Shown: in pieces, positions 25,083 to 34,598 of the stretch
Layout: each line of letters opens with the position of its first letter
Position numbering within the stretch: position 1 is the stretch's first letter
Assembly: GCF_000981385.1 (NCBI RefSeq)
Contig: NZ_LATZ01000131.1
Location: 124,001-188,000, forward strand
Origin: Bacillus sp. SA1-12
GTDB lineage: Bacteria > Bacillota > Bacilli > Bacillales > Bacillaceae
Length of the DNA: 64,000 bases
Direction: 5' to 3'
The notes under the pieces: model-generated
Database searches by the model: none
What the model was told of the DNA's origin: nothing
The model's input: only the letters and a program-made list of their open reading frames with translations
Translations under genes and position numbers: made by a program

Positions 25083-27039
25083 GATTGGCATCATAAAACA
25101 GGATATGCGTCAGCATGGCTGGATCAGCTTGATCTATTTTCTATTATTATTATTCACCGTCCCTCTTGAGCTTATGCAATTAGCGTCCAGAGAAAATGTC
25201 CTTTTCGAAGACTATAAAAATTATTTTTTTATTAATACAGAGCTGCAGGTGCTAATCTTGCATTCTATCCCTGTTGCGGCAGGTTTAATTCTCTTCCGAT
25301 ACCTTCAAAATGAGGCATCTGTTGATATGGTTCACAGCCTGCCAATTCGAAGAGAGACAATATATGTCAGTCATATTCTAAGCGGATTACTGTTACTGTT
25401 AGTCCCAATTGTCCTTACATCAATTGTCCTATTTTTTGTAACGAATTCTATTGTAGAATTCCATTCGATTTTAACATTTCAAAAGCTTCTGTTCTGGACA
25501 GGACTTATGATCTTAATTACCAGCATGGTGTTTATCTTTACCGCAGCCGTTGGAATGATCACAGGTATGTCAAGTGCCCAAGCTGTATTGACCTATATTT
25601 TTCTGTTTTTGCCGTTTGGACTGGTGACTCTAGTAAGCTATAATCTTTCTTTTTTTCTGTTTGGCTATTCTTCTTATTATACTGAGCAAAAATTAACTTA
25701 TTTGTCTCCATTTATGCGATTTTTTGAATTATGGACTACTCCGAAGCCATTTTCTATCATTGAGGTAGTCATTTACACCATTTTAACGATTGGCTTCTTC
25801 TTAATTGGCATGGGTCTTTACAAAGCAAGGCATTTGGAAAAAGCAACAGAAGTGATCGCCTTTCCGATTCTCAAGCCTGTGTTTAAATATGGGGTAACAT
25901 TTTGCAGCATGGTCTTTGGCGGTTCTTATTTCTCTGCTGCAGGATCACTTCATTGGAATTGGATCTTATTTGGTTATTGCATTGGAGCATTGCTAGGTTA
26001 TGTAATCGCTGAAATGATTCTTCAAAAATCATGGAGAATTTTCCATTTCCGATTGTTCACTGGATTTATTTGCTACAGCATCATTTTTATTGTGCTATTC
26101 GTTGGTATTGAAACGGATATTATTAACTATGAAAAGAAGCTGCCGCAAATGGAACAAATTAATGGAGTATATTTCGGCAATAAATACGAAGTGCAAGAAC
26201 AGATGTCAAAAAATTCAGATGTTTACTCAAATTCTAAGCCATATATACAGGATGTTCGAAATTTGCATGAGTACATTATCAGTCAGCAGGAATTTCTTGA
26301 AAATGACCTAACAAATCAAATGGATAGCCAGGAGATGATGATTAGCTATAGATTAAATAATGGAAAGCTATTTACACGAGAATACAAACTACCAGCAAAT
26401 CTTGTGACGGATCAAGTAAAGCCTGTAATGGAAGCCGAGGATTACAAATTAAACCTCCGAGAGTATACACAATTACGTGAGGATATTACAGCCATTCGCG
26501 TTATCCCAAATGGACCTGCTGGATCATTCGTCACGATTACAAATCGAGAGGAAATCACTGAACTTACAAGCATACTCAAAAAGGAAATCCTCTCGCAAAC
26601 CTTTGAGGAACTAACAAGCCCGATAAGTCCATGGGGATATTTTGAGCTTTCAACCAAATCGGTTAAAGACAGACACCAATTTGAAGGATATTCAATTAGC
26701 TGGAAAAAATCATATGATGCCATCTCAGCCTGGCTTGATCTACATGGCTATTTAGATGATGCTCGAATAACTAGTAATGAAATCGCAAATGCCGAAATCA
26801 CGAAAATAAACAATATTGAAGCACAGGAATACTACAGTGCAGATGAACTTTTTAGATTAGGTGAACAAGCAATCTCGGTTAAAGATCAAAATATGATTTC
26901 TTCACTACTTGAAAAATTCACTGATCAGCCTGAAAACCAAACATATTTTATTAAATTTACCTTAAAAGACGGAAATGAATGGTATGGAGCTATTCCTGAA
27001 AACGTTGTTCCAGAAGAGGTAAAAAATAAATTGAAGTAA
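25057..27039 (+). CDS. Large ABC permease with extracytoplasmic C-terminal domain
   Basis: This protein of about 660 residues has six to eight membrane helices in its first half (to about residue 350, with a final helix near 345-365) and then about 300 hydrophilic residues predicted outside. It is the partner of the upstream ATPase. The B. subtilis ytr operon uses two separate permeases of about 325 residues; here one large protein is present, like the DUF6449-type permeases I recall in Bacillus. The ATG at 25057 is set by GGAGG nine bases upstream; the gene overlaps the ATPase by 26 bp. Confidence 0.78.
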   Translation: MRSKKSFFKIGIIKQDMRQHGWISLIYFLLLLFTVPLELMQLASRENVLFEDYKNYFFINTELQVLILHSIPVAAGLILFRYLQNEASVDMVHSLPIRRETIYVSHILSGLLLLLVPIVLTSIVLFFVTNSIVEFHSILTFQKLLFWTGLMILITSMVFIFTAAVGMITGMSSAQAVLTYIFLFLPFGLVTLVSYNLSFFLFGYSSYYTEQKLTYLSPFMRFFELWTTPKPFSIIEVVIYTILTIGFFLIGMGLYKARHLEKATEVIAFPILKPVFKYGVTFCSMVFGGSYFSAAGSLHWNWILFGYCIGALLGYVIAEMILQKSWRIFHFRLFTGFICYSIIFIVLFVGIETDIINYEKKLPQMEQINGVYFGNKYEVQEQMSKNSDVYSNSKPYIQDVRNLHEYIISQQEFLENDLTNQMDSQEMMISYRLNNGKLFTREYKLPANLVTDQVKPVMEAEDYKLNLREYTQLREDITAIRVIPNGPAGSFVTITNREEITELTSILKKEILSQTFEELTSPISPWGYFELSTKSVKDRHQFEGYSISWKKSYDAISAWLDLHGYLDDARITSNEIANAEITKINNIEAQEYYSADELFRLGEQAISVKDQNMISSLLEKFTDQPENQTYFIKFTLKDGNEWYGAIPENVVPEEVKNKLK

Positions 27040-27070
27040 GTTTAGATGTTTTTTCCTATAATTGTATTTG

Positions 27071-27104
27071 AAAAGGCTGACCTTTCATAAAGGTCAGCCT
27101 TTTA
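27071..27104. terminator. Bidirectional terminator after the ABC permease
   Basis: AAAAGGCTGACCTT (27071-27084)/AAGGTCAGCCTTTT (27090-27103); it also ends the converging 51-residue gene. Confidence 0.88.
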
Positions 27105-27105
27105 C

Positions 27106-27261
27106 TTACTTTTTATTCACTTGTTTTCCGCTCTTCTTCTGACTTTGATGATTGCTGTTTCCTATTTGCATATCATTGCCTAGCTCAATATCATTTCTTG
27201 CACTTTGTTTTGCTAATTGTTTACTGGTCTGGTCTGTATTTTGTTTTCCTTGTTTGGACAT
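27106..27261 (-). CDS. 51-residue Gln/Lys/Asn-rich protein, probable small spore protein
   Basis: The frame starts MSKQGKQNTDQTSKQLAKQS and ends SGKQVNKK, very hydrophilic and rich in Gln, Asn and Lys. AAAGGAGGTTACATC before the ATG is an ideal ribosome binding site. TGAAAG and CATATTA 18 bp apart upstream fit the forespore sigma-G/F consensus closely. The QTSKQLAKQSAR stretch recalls repeats of gamma-type SASP, but the protein is shorter and lacks the usual spacer. A spore protein is inferred, not proven. Confidence 0.7.
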   Translation of the reverse strand: MSKQGKQNTDQTSKQLAKQSARNDIELGNDMQIGNSNHQSQKKSGKQVNKK

Positions 27262-27288
27262 GATGTAACCTCCTTTTTATATCTTTTT

Positions 27289-27319
27289 TAATATGTACGT
27301 TTGAAGGGAAATTCTTTCA
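27289..27319 (-). promoter_or_regulatory. Candidate sigma-G/F promoter of the 51-residue gene
   Basis: On the minus strand TGAAAG (27314-27319), 18 bp spacer, CATATTA (27289-27295). Five of six and seven of seven positions fit TGHATR / CATWHTA. Confidence 0.55.
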
Positions 27320-27334
27320 AACTTTTAGAGAAAT

Positions 27335-27368
27335 CAAAAAGGGCTGACTTTTAAAGTCAACCCTTTTT
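27335..27368 (-). terminator. Terminator of the alanine/sodium symporter gene
   Basis: AAAAAGGG(C)TGACTTT pairs with AAAGTCAACCCTTTTT; on the minus strand it ends in CCCTTTTTGATT. Confidence 0.85.
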
Positions 27369-27370
27369 GA

Positions 27371-28831
27371 TTAAGAAGCTTGATCCTGGTCTGTTTGCTT
27401 TTTATATTCCTTTTCCCAAAAATCTGCATTTTTGATCCCCAATGCTTTAGGGTTAAATACAGGATCTAATCCTTGCTTTCTTTGCTGTTCATAATCCTTT
27501 AATGCCACCAAGGCCGGTTTTGCCAACAATACAATCGCAATAACATTAAGCCAAACCATTAGCCCTAATCCAGCATCTCCTAATGCCCAAGCCAATGTAG
27601 CAGTTTTTACAGAACCATAGAACGATGCTGCGATAATGATCAATTTTAGGATAAACGCAGCTACTTTCATATTTTTGCCACGAGCAAGGTAGGCAATATT
27701 TGTTTCGGCGATATAGTAATAGGCCATAATCGTGGTAAAAGCAAAGAAGAATAGCGCTACTGCAACAAATCCGGCTCCAAATCCAGGAAATACGGAATCG
27801 ATTGCTGCTTGTGTAAAGCCTGGTCCCTCTACTTCTTTCCCTAAATTATTAACAATAAATGATCCATCTTCTGCTTGTGTATTATACATTCCCGTAATTA
27901 GGATCATAAATGCAGTTGCTGAACATACAAGCAATGTATCAATATAGATTGAGGCGGCCTGTACTAATCCTTGTTTTGCCGGATGAGAAACCTCAGCTGC
28001 CGCAGCTGAATGAGGTCCAGTACCTTGACCTGCTTCATTAGAGTATAATCCGCGCTTTACTCCCCATGAAATCGCCATCCCTATGATCCCGCCAAAGGCA
28101 GAATCTAAAGCAAATGCACTTCTAAAAATAAGTGATAAAACTGCAGGTAATTCTGAAATATTTATAAGTACAATAGCAATAGATAATAAAATGTAACCTA
28201 ACGCCATAAATGGTACAATAATTTGAGCAGCATTTGCAATCCGCTTAACACCGCCAAAAATAATGAAAGCTAATAAAAGCACGATAACCAAACCTGTTAT
28301 AGCAGGAGAGATACCAAACGCATTCTCCACACTTAATGCAATTGAATTTGATTGAACACCAGGCATTAATATTGCCATTGCGATAATCGCAGCAAAGGCA
28401 AAAAGAACCGCAAACCATTTGATTCCTAGCCCTTTTTCAATAAAATAGGCAGGCCCCCCCCGATATTGCCCATCCTGTTTCACTTTATAAATTTGCCCCA
28501 ATGTGGACTCAATATAAGAAGTAGACGCACCTAGAAAAGCAATTGTCCACATCCAAAATACTGCACCTGGCCCCCCAAAAGCTATGGCAGTAGCAACGCC
28601 TGCTATATTACCTGTTCCAACACGTCCAGATAACGCCATTGAAAGTGCTTGGAAAGAGGATACTCCAGCTTCTGAGCTTTTACCCTGAAACATGAGCCTT
28701 ATCATTTCTTTAACATGCCTTACTTGCAAAAAGCGTGTTAAAAAAGAAAAAGTTAATCCCACGATAATTAATATGTAGATTACAGGTGTACTCCAAAGGA
28801 TTTCATTTAAGCTAGTAACAAATTGCTCCAT
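27371..28831 (-). CDS. Sodium:alanine/glycine symporter (AGCS family)
   Basis: This 486-residue transporter has about eleven membrane helices. The AGCS signature is clear: SSFQALSMALSGRVGTGNIAG (about 58-78), SYIESTLGQIYK, and RGLYSNEAGQGTGPHSAAAA (about 261-280). It imports alanine or glycine, possibly glutamine, with Na+. B. subtilis paralogues are AlsT, GlnT and YrbD; I cannot tell which is closest. AAGGGGGT lies before the ATG. It is monocistronic with a terminator 3 bp past the stop. Confidence 0.92.
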   Translation of the reverse strand: MEQFVTSLNEILWSTPVIYILIIVGLTFSFLTRFLQVRHVKEMIRLMFQGKSSEAGVSSFQALSMALSGRVGTGNIAGVATAIAFGGPGAVFWMWTIAFLGASTSYIESTLGQIYKVKQDGQYRGGPAYFIEKGLGIKWFAVLFAFAAIIAMAILMPGVQSNSIALSVENAFGISPAITGLVIVLLLAFIIFGGVKRIANAAQIIVPFMALGYILLSIAIVLINISELPAVLSLIFRSAFALDSAFGGIIGMAISWGVKRGLYSNEAGQGTGPHSAAAAEVSHPAKQGLVQAASIYIDTLLVCSATAFMILITGMYNTQAEDGSFIVNNLGKEVEGPGFTQAAIDSVFPGFGAGFVAVALFFFAFTTIMAYYYIAETNIAYLARGKNMKVAAFILKLIIIAASFYGSVKTATLAWALGDAGLGLMVWLNVIAIVLLAKPALVALKDYEQQRKQGLDPVFNPKALGIKNADFWEKEYKKQTDQDQAS

Positions 28832-29306
28832 ACTCTTTACCCCCTTGTCATAAATATTAGAATTTTCTATCTTTTAAAATTATAATCAATATGTTTCTAT
28901 AACACAATAGTGATGTTAGGAAATCTCACATTTCATTTTATTATAAAAAAAATAATTGAGAAATTAGGTAACATACCTTCCGAAATAATGCATATACAAA
29001 CTCATATGAAATTATGTTAATATATTTTTTTTATTTCTTTCCTTTTATATTAATATAATCGTTTAAAGGATTACTATATTAAAGGATCAGTTAGGCTGGC
29101 TGTTGATTTCTAATCCATATTCGCTTTTCAAGGGATCTAAAATCTTTAGTTTTCAACCTTTTACTCCAATCATCATAAATACTTAACGGTTGAATATATT
29201 GCATTTAGAGTTTAAAAGAAACCAATAATACCAAAACCAAGACATCGATAATTTATTTGGCTCTATGAATGGTTTTTATCGATCTGAATGAAATGAGGAG
29301 AGTTGA
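28832..29306. other. A/T-rich intergenic region
   Basis: 475 bp between divergent genes. It must hold the symporter promoter and the promoter of the small membrane protein gene, but no single box pair stands out. No riboswitch-like conserved core (for example a glycine aptamer) was seen. Confidence 0.4.
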
Positions 29307-29702
29307 TTGAAAAAATTAATTAGTATTAGCCTGGCAAGTAAGTTAATAATCTCAATTAATTCATTAGCGCTTTTGATGCATGTCCTGATCCTTTTAAAAA
29401 TTATGCCATATCATTTTGTGTGGGGAGGTCAATTAAAGAGTGAGTCAGATGTAATTGTCTTTGAAAGTATATCGATTATTGTGCTAACACTATTTATTTC
29501 AATTATTGCTGTAAAAGCAGGATATGTTTTCAAAGGAAAGTTCAAAAGAACCGTGAATGTCTTTACATGGGTATTGTTTGGACTTATGGTGCTCAATACT
29601 ATTGGCAATATCGTTTCAAGTTCTGGCTTAGAAACAATGGTAATGACTCCAATAACTAGTTTGCTCGCACTATTGGTATTCAGATTGGCAATCGAAAAAT
29701 AA
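29307..29702 (+). CDS. Four-helix membrane protein, unknown
   Basis: This 131-residue protein has hydrophobic segments near 10-30, 48-68, 82-103 and 110-128, with basic loops between (KGKFKR). Nothing in the sequence points to a transport or enzymatic role. The start is a TTG with GAGGAG six bases upstream. Similar DUF-type four-helix proteins are common in Bacillus. It stands alone, facing the ABC exporter operon. Confidence 0.65.
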   Translation: MKKLISISLASKLIISINSLALLMHVLILLKIMPYHFVWGGQLKSESDVIVFESISIIVLTLFISIIAVKAGYVFKGKFKRTVNVFTWVLFGLMVLNTIGNIVSSSGLETMVMTPITSLLALLVFRLAIEK

Positions 29703-29723
29703 GTTTTCAAAAAACTGAAAATA

Positions 29724-29750
29724 AAAACAGCGTGTGTCCATTCACACGCC
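29724..29750 (-). terminator. Terminator of the ABC exporter operon
   Basis: GCGTGTG (29730-29736)/CACACGC (29743-29749), followed on the minus strand by TGTTTTTATTTTC. Confidence 0.8.
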
Positions 29751-29813
29751 ATTTAATAGATCATTTTTTTTTGCCCCCGAAAGAGGAACCCCTCCCTTTA
29801 TGACAAATATCAC

Positions 29814-31634
29814 TCATAACCGATGATGAAGTTCATAATAATACCCCTTTTGCTCCAATAATTCATCTTGTGTCCCGCTTTCTATTATTCCCCCATCTTT
29901 TAATACAAGGATTTTATCTGCCTTTTGAATCGTATTAAGACGATGGGCAATAACAAAGGTTGTTCTGCCCTTCATTAACCGCATTAATGCTTCTTGTATC
30001 CGTAATTCTGTAACTGTATCGATGCTGCTTGTCGCTTCATCTAAAATAAGGATTTTCGGATTAGCAAGCATAGCTCTCGCGATCGCGAGAAGCTGCTTTT
30101 GACCGTGGCTTATCCCGCTGCCATCATGTGAAATCATGGTTTGATATAGATCTGGGAGTTTACGAATAAACGAATCAGCATTTGCTGACCTTGCAGCTTC
30201 TATTACTTCCTCATCTGTGGCATCTAATCTCCCATAGCGAATATTTTCTATAATCGTTCCTTGAAAAAGGAAAGTATCTTGTAAGACAAAAGCCATTTGC
30301 TCGCGCAGCTGATCACGGCTAATCTGATTTATATCAATACCATCAATCGTGATCAGCCCATCATTTACATCATAGAAGCGGGAGATCAGATTAATCACAG
30401 TTGTTTTTCCTGCACCCGTTGGTCCGACTAAAGCGATCGTTTCACCTGGATAGGCACGGAAGCTTACCTGCTCCAAAGTTTGTTGCTCCTCCTTTTCCTC
30501 ATATGAAAAAGATACATTTGAAAAGACTACCTCGCCTTTTATAGAAGGAAGCTGAACCAAGTTTGTTCCCGCATCTTTTTCTTCTGTTTCGTCAAGAATA
30601 TCGAACACTCTTTCTGCACCGGCAATGGCTGATAATAGGGTATTAAACTGGTTAGCTAAATCATTTAGCGGCCTGGTAAATTGTCTGGCATATTCAGCAA
30701 AGATGACAATCACACCGATTGTTACCATGCCATTTAACGCCAAGATTCCCCCAATTCCTGCAATAATGGCAAAGCTTAGATTATTTAACATATTCATGAC
30801 CTTAGGAATAAAGCCCGAAATGGTTTGTGCCCAAAATCCTGATAACTTTAAGTTATTGCTTTTTTCAACAAAGCCGGCGATCACTTTCTCCTCTTGGGAA
30901 TAGGCTTTGATCATTTTCTGTCCTGAAATGACCTCTTCAATAAACCCATTCAGTTCTCCCAGATTTTGCTGCTGCTTCTTGAAGAGCTTGCCTGTACGCC
31001 TTGTAATCCACTTCATCCCTAATACCATCAACGGTATAATTAACATCGTGATCACTGTAAGAAGCGGACTCAGCATAATCATGACAGCCACTGTACCAAC
31101 CAGAGTTAGGACACTTGAGAAAATTTGAATAACCGAACTGTTTAACGTTGAGCTCACATTTTCAATATCATTTGTTACCCGGCTCATCAACTCACCGTAC
31201 TGCCTTTTATCAAAAAAAGAGATTGGCAGTTTATGCAGGTGATGAAAAAGGTCTGTTCTCATTTGATTAACTGTAAATTGTGATATACCGATCATCCAAA
31301 AATTTTGTAAAAACAAGGTTAGTGAATGGAAGAAAAAAACAACAACCAGACCAATTAATAAAAGGAGCAACCCCTGATTATCTGGAGTAACAATATACTC
31401 ATCGATTGTCGTTCCAATTAAGTATGGTCCCAAAAGCCCTAGACCTGAGCTTGCAATTACCATTAATAACACTAAGATAAATTGTGCTCGTATTTTCGCT
31501 AAATACGCCCATAACCTCTTTATCGTTTTTATGCCGTTTTTAATGCCCGTCCTTGGCTTGTTCGTTGACATAACATCACGTTCTTTAACTACGATTCTTT
31601 CATATTTAAATGGACTAGTTAGTTGCTTTAACAT
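29814..31634 (-). CDS. ABC exporter subunit 2 (YfiC-like), catalytic half
   Basis: This 606-residue half-transporter has six membrane helices followed by an ATPase domain: Walker A GPTGAGKTT, Walker B LILDEATSSID with catalytic Glu, switch His in IAHRL. The signature is ISHGQ instead of LSGGQ. It forms a heterodimer with the upstream gene, which it overlaps by 20 bp. In such pairs the altered signature of this subunit and the altered Walker B of the partner form one degenerate ATP site. Sizes match B. subtilis YfiB/YfiC, a putative drug exporter. GGAGGAA precedes the ATG. Confidence 0.87.
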   Translation of the reverse strand: MLKQLTSPFKYERIVVKERDVMSTNKPRTGIKNGIKTIKRLWAYLAKIRAQFILVLLMVIASSGLGLLGPYLIGTTIDEYIVTPDNQGLLLLLIGLVVVFFFHSLTLFLQNFWMIGISQFTVNQMRTDLFHHLHKLPISFFDKRQYGELMSRVTNDIENVSSTLNSSVIQIFSSVLTLVGTVAVMIMLSPLLTVITMLIIPLMVLGMKWITRRTGKLFKKQQQNLGELNGFIEEVISGQKMIKAYSQEEKVIAGFVEKSNNLKLSGFWAQTISGFIPKVMNMLNNLSFAIIAGIGGILALNGMVTIGVIVIFAEYARQFTRPLNDLANQFNTLLSAIAGAERVFDILDETEEKDAGTNLVQLPSIKGEVVFSNVSFSYEEKEEQQTLEQVSFRAYPGETIALVGPTGAGKTTVINLISRFYDVNDGLITIDGIDINQISRDQLREQMAFVLQDTFLFQGTIIENIRYGRLDATDEEVIEAARSANADSFIRKLPDLYQTMISHDGSGISHGQKQLLAIARAMLANPKILILDEATSSIDTVTELRIQEALMRLMKGRTTFVIAHRLNTIQKADKILVLKDGGIIESGTQDELLEQKGYYYELHHRL

Positions 31635-33345
31635 TCGAAAGTTCCTCCATCATTTGAGAGTGATAGATTTTTTGATAAAGAGAAGAGTTTTTTCGTAACT
31701 CATCATGGGTGCCCTCTGCGATCAACACCCCATCCTCTAAAAGCAAAATTCGATCGGCTTCTTTGGCCGAACTAACTTTCTGGGTTATTAAAAAAGTTGT
31801 GCAACTATAGTTACGCAAAGCTGCCAAAAGCTTTCTTTCCGTTTTTACATCCAATGCGCTTGTACTATCATCTAATAAAAGCAGTTTTGGCTTGCGAACT
31901 AAAGCCCTCGCAACCGTTAATCTCTGCTTTTGTCCACCTGAAAGATTGACACCCTTTTGACCGATCCTTGTCTTATATTGTTCAGGTAATCTTTCAATCA
32001 TTTCATGAATTTGTGCAGCTTTCGCAGCTTGTATGATCTCCTCTTTAGATGCATTCTCCTTCCCCCACTCAATATTATCCTTAACTGAACCGGTAAAAAG
32101 GACTGCTTCCTGCGGAACTAAACCAATCTGATCACGGAGATTTTTCATGCTTATTGTATTTATTGGAATATGATCAATGTAAATGGCACCTGAATCTACT
32201 TCATAAAGCCTTGGCAAAAGCTGAAACAGCGAAGATTTCCCTGAACCTGTTCCTCCCATTATTGCTATTGTTTCTCCCGGAAAGGCTGTAAAAGAGATAT
32301 CCTTTAGAACAACCTGATCAGTCCCAGGATAGGTAAAGGAAACATGATCAAAGGTTACTCTCCCTTGCTTAAACGTAACGGTTTCTTCATCCGGTTCAGG
32401 CTTAATGTCAGTTTCTAAAACCTCTGAAATACGAAAAGCAGATGCCTGTGAGCGTGATAAAAACATGACAATAAATGAAAACATGGATAGCGCCGAAGTG
32501 ATACGAAAGCCGTAGTTGACCATAGCAACCACTTCCCCTACCTGCACGTTTCCGCTTATGACCTGTGATCTGCCATTCCATAAGATAAAGAGGATGGCCA
32601 TATTCATAATGAACAATAAAATAGGCATTGAGGTTTCAATCATCCGCAAAGCTGTAATCGTTGAATCGCGAAGAGAGTCTGTAACATGTGAAAAGCGATT
32701 GATTTCATGGTTTCTCCTTACATACGCTTTTATTAATCTCATACCAATTAAATTTTCTCTCAACACATCATTTACATGATCCAGCTTTGACTGAACTTTT
32801 TTAAATAAACGGCTGCCTTTTTTCATAATCCAAATAAGCATCACAATAAGGACAGGAATAACAACAGCAAAAATAATGGCTAGAAAAGGATTAACGAAGA
32901 ATGACATAACGACAGACCCGATGACTAGAAGAGGAGCTCTTAACATAATTCTAAGTCCCATAAACAACGTATTTTGCAGCTGAGTAATGTCATTTGTCAT
33001 TCTCGTAACCAGCGATGCCGCAGGAAAGCGACTTAAATTTTCAAAGGAAAATTCCTGAACCTTAACAAAAAGCCGTTTTCGAACGTCAAAACCAAAACTT
33101 TGACTAACATGTGCAGCATAAAACGAGTTGATCATCCCTGAAACAAAAGCAATAAGTGAAATACCTGCCATTACCCCGCCCCACACCATAACTAAAGAAA
33201 GATCCTCCTTAAGGATCCCTTCATCAATTATTTTCGCCATTAAAAGTGGATGAAGGAGTTCAACTGCTAATTCAATGAGCATCAATGTTAGCGCAATTGC
33301 TACAGAAAATCGATAAGGCTTTAGAAATGAGCTAAACTTCAACAT
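31615..33345 (-). CDS. ABC exporter subunit 1 (YfiB-like), degenerate half
   Basis: This 576-residue half-transporter has six membrane helices and an ATPase domain with Walker A GGTGSGKSS and a normal LSGGQ signature. Asp replaces the catalytic Glu (LLLLDDSTSALD), and Gln replaces the switch His (LITQKVSS). It therefore cannot form a normal hydrolysis site from its own Walker B. The ATG at 33345 follows GGAGG by seven bases; the in-frame TTG upstream overlaps that site. It is the first gene of a two-gene operon, probably exporting hydrophobic drugs or peptides. Confidence 0.87.
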   Translation of the reverse strand: MLKFSSFLKPYRFSVAIALTLMLIELAVELLHPLLMAKIIDEGILKEDLSLVMVWGGVMAGISLIAFVSGMINSFYAAHVSQSFGFDVRKRLFVKVQEFSFENLSRFPAASLVTRMTNDITQLQNTLFMGLRIMLRAPLLVIGSVVMSFFVNPFLAIIFAVVIPVLIVMLIWIMKKGSRLFKKVQSKLDHVNDVLRENLIGMRLIKAYVRRNHEINRFSHVTDSLRDSTITALRMIETSMPILLFIMNMAILFILWNGRSQVISGNVQVGEVVAMVNYGFRITSALSMFSFIVMFLSRSQASAFRISEVLETDIKPEPDEETVTFKQGRVTFDHVSFTYPGTDQVVLKDISFTAFPGETIAIMGGTGSGKSSLFQLLPRLYEVDSGAIYIDHIPINTISMKNLRDQIGLVPQEAVLFTGSVKDNIEWGKENASKEEIIQAAKAAQIHEMIERLPEQYKTRIGQKGVNLSGGQKQRLTVARALVRKPKLLLLDDSTSALDVKTERKLLAALRNYSCTTFLITQKVSSAKEADRILLLEDGVLIAEGTHDELRKNSSLYQKIYHSQMMEELSNVKATN

Positions 33346-33532
33346 TTGACATCCTCCAAGCAAGTGATTACTACCAAAGCATATATTAGTAAATAATTAA
33401 TTAAGTTAAATAACCGCTTAAGAAAGGGTTTACATTTTAACGATTTAAATGATTACTGTTCTTTAATTAGTTTACCAATAATTGCTTCATATGCCGAGCA
33501 GAATGCCTGAATAATGCAGATTTTTTATTACA

Positions 33533-33570
33533 CAAAAAAGCTGCAGCCATCAAAAAGAGATGGTGCAGCA
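33533..33570 (-). terminator. Terminator of the mutarotase gene
   Basis: GCTGCAGCCATC (33540-33551) pairs with GATGGTGCAGC (33559-33569); the minus strand continues TTTTTTGTG. Confidence 0.8.
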
Positions 33571-33576
33571 AGGTAC

Positions 33577-34440
33577 TTACATTGCGATGCTTACTTTTGT
33601 ATAAAGGGCTTTTCCAGACTCGATCATTGTTAATTCGTCCGTTCTGTTCAATTCGTCTGTTTTCGCCATCCATGGTTCCACACAGACGAAGTCCTGACCT
33701 TCTTCAGACCATAGAACAATATACGGAAATTCCTTTCCATAGTTCATTGTTACACATTTTCCACTTTCGTCCAGATAAAAACGAATAGAATCTTTACCTG
33801 TTTTAAATACATATGATTCCTTTTGATCAATGGTTACAGCTTCTTCTAAGTCCTTGGTTTTCATATCATTATAATCAAGGTATTCCGTTGCATCCGTTTC
33901 AAGTTTCAGCTGTTTTGACTTTGTTTTAAAATAAGGATGGAAGCCGGCATAGATCGGCATGCTATTGGACGATTTATTTTGATAAGTCTGCTCAATGATG
34001 AGTTCATTCTCACGCAAAATATAAGTAAACACTAATTCGAAATCAAATGGATATGAGCTTAATGTCACTTCATTGCTCTCAAGCTTCAAACTTATCGAAG
34101 ACTCATCTGTCTCTTTTTTTATCTCAACAACAGCCCACGGCAGATCACGTGCAAATCCGTGGTTTTTCATTGTATATGTTTTTCCTTCCCACTTATACTC
34201 ACTATTTGTTAACTGGCCTGAAATCGGAAATAGAATTGGAATTCCGCCGCGAATATTTTTTTCTTTATTTTGTAATGTTTCCTCATTCATAAATAGCAAT
34301 TCTTGCCCCTGTATCCCTAGGCTTGTAATAATTCCGCCTCGTTCCGGGACAACCTTTAACCAAGAATGATTGGTTTCATTTCGCAGTTCAATGACAGTCA
34401 GCTTTCCTTCTTTGTATTCCTTATGTATATACATTTCCAT
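33577..34440 (-). CDS. Aldose 1-epimerase (galactose mutarotase) family protein
   Basis: This 287-residue cytoplasmic beta-sandwich protein has the motifs GGIPILFPISGQ (about 65-76), KNHGFARDLPW (about 92-102), HPYF (about 167-170) and VEPW near the C-terminus, which carry the His and acidic residues used for sugar anomer interconversion. The LFP pattern resembles hexose-6-phosphate mutarotases. The sugar cannot be deduced and no sugar operon adjoins it. Two in-frame ATGs two codons apart follow AAAAGGAG; either could be used. Confidence 0.82.
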   Translation of the reverse strand: MEMYIHKEYKEGKLTVIELRNETNHSWLKVVPERGGIITSLGIQGQELLFMNEETLQNKEKNIRGGIPILFPISGQLTNSEYKWEGKTYTMKNHGFARDLPWAVVEIKKETDESSISLKLESNEVTLSSYPFDFELVFTYILRENELIIEQTYQNKSSNSMPIYAGFHPYFKTKSKQLKLETDATEYLDYNDMKTKDLEEAVTIDQKESYVFKTGKDSIRFYLDESGKCVTMNYGKEFPYIVLWSEEGQDFVCVEPWMAKTDELNRTDELTMIESGKALYTKVSIAM

Positions 34441-34598
34441 TATGCTCCTTTTCTTTTTATGTTTACTATACAGATGTTACCCTATGATCGCCAGTATCAA
34501 AGGTAGCAAGTCTTGTTTTCCTGGTTGAATCTCCTAGACTATCTGCTATACTAACACTGATTATTAATATTGAACTTCGATTGAGTAGAGGATAAAGT

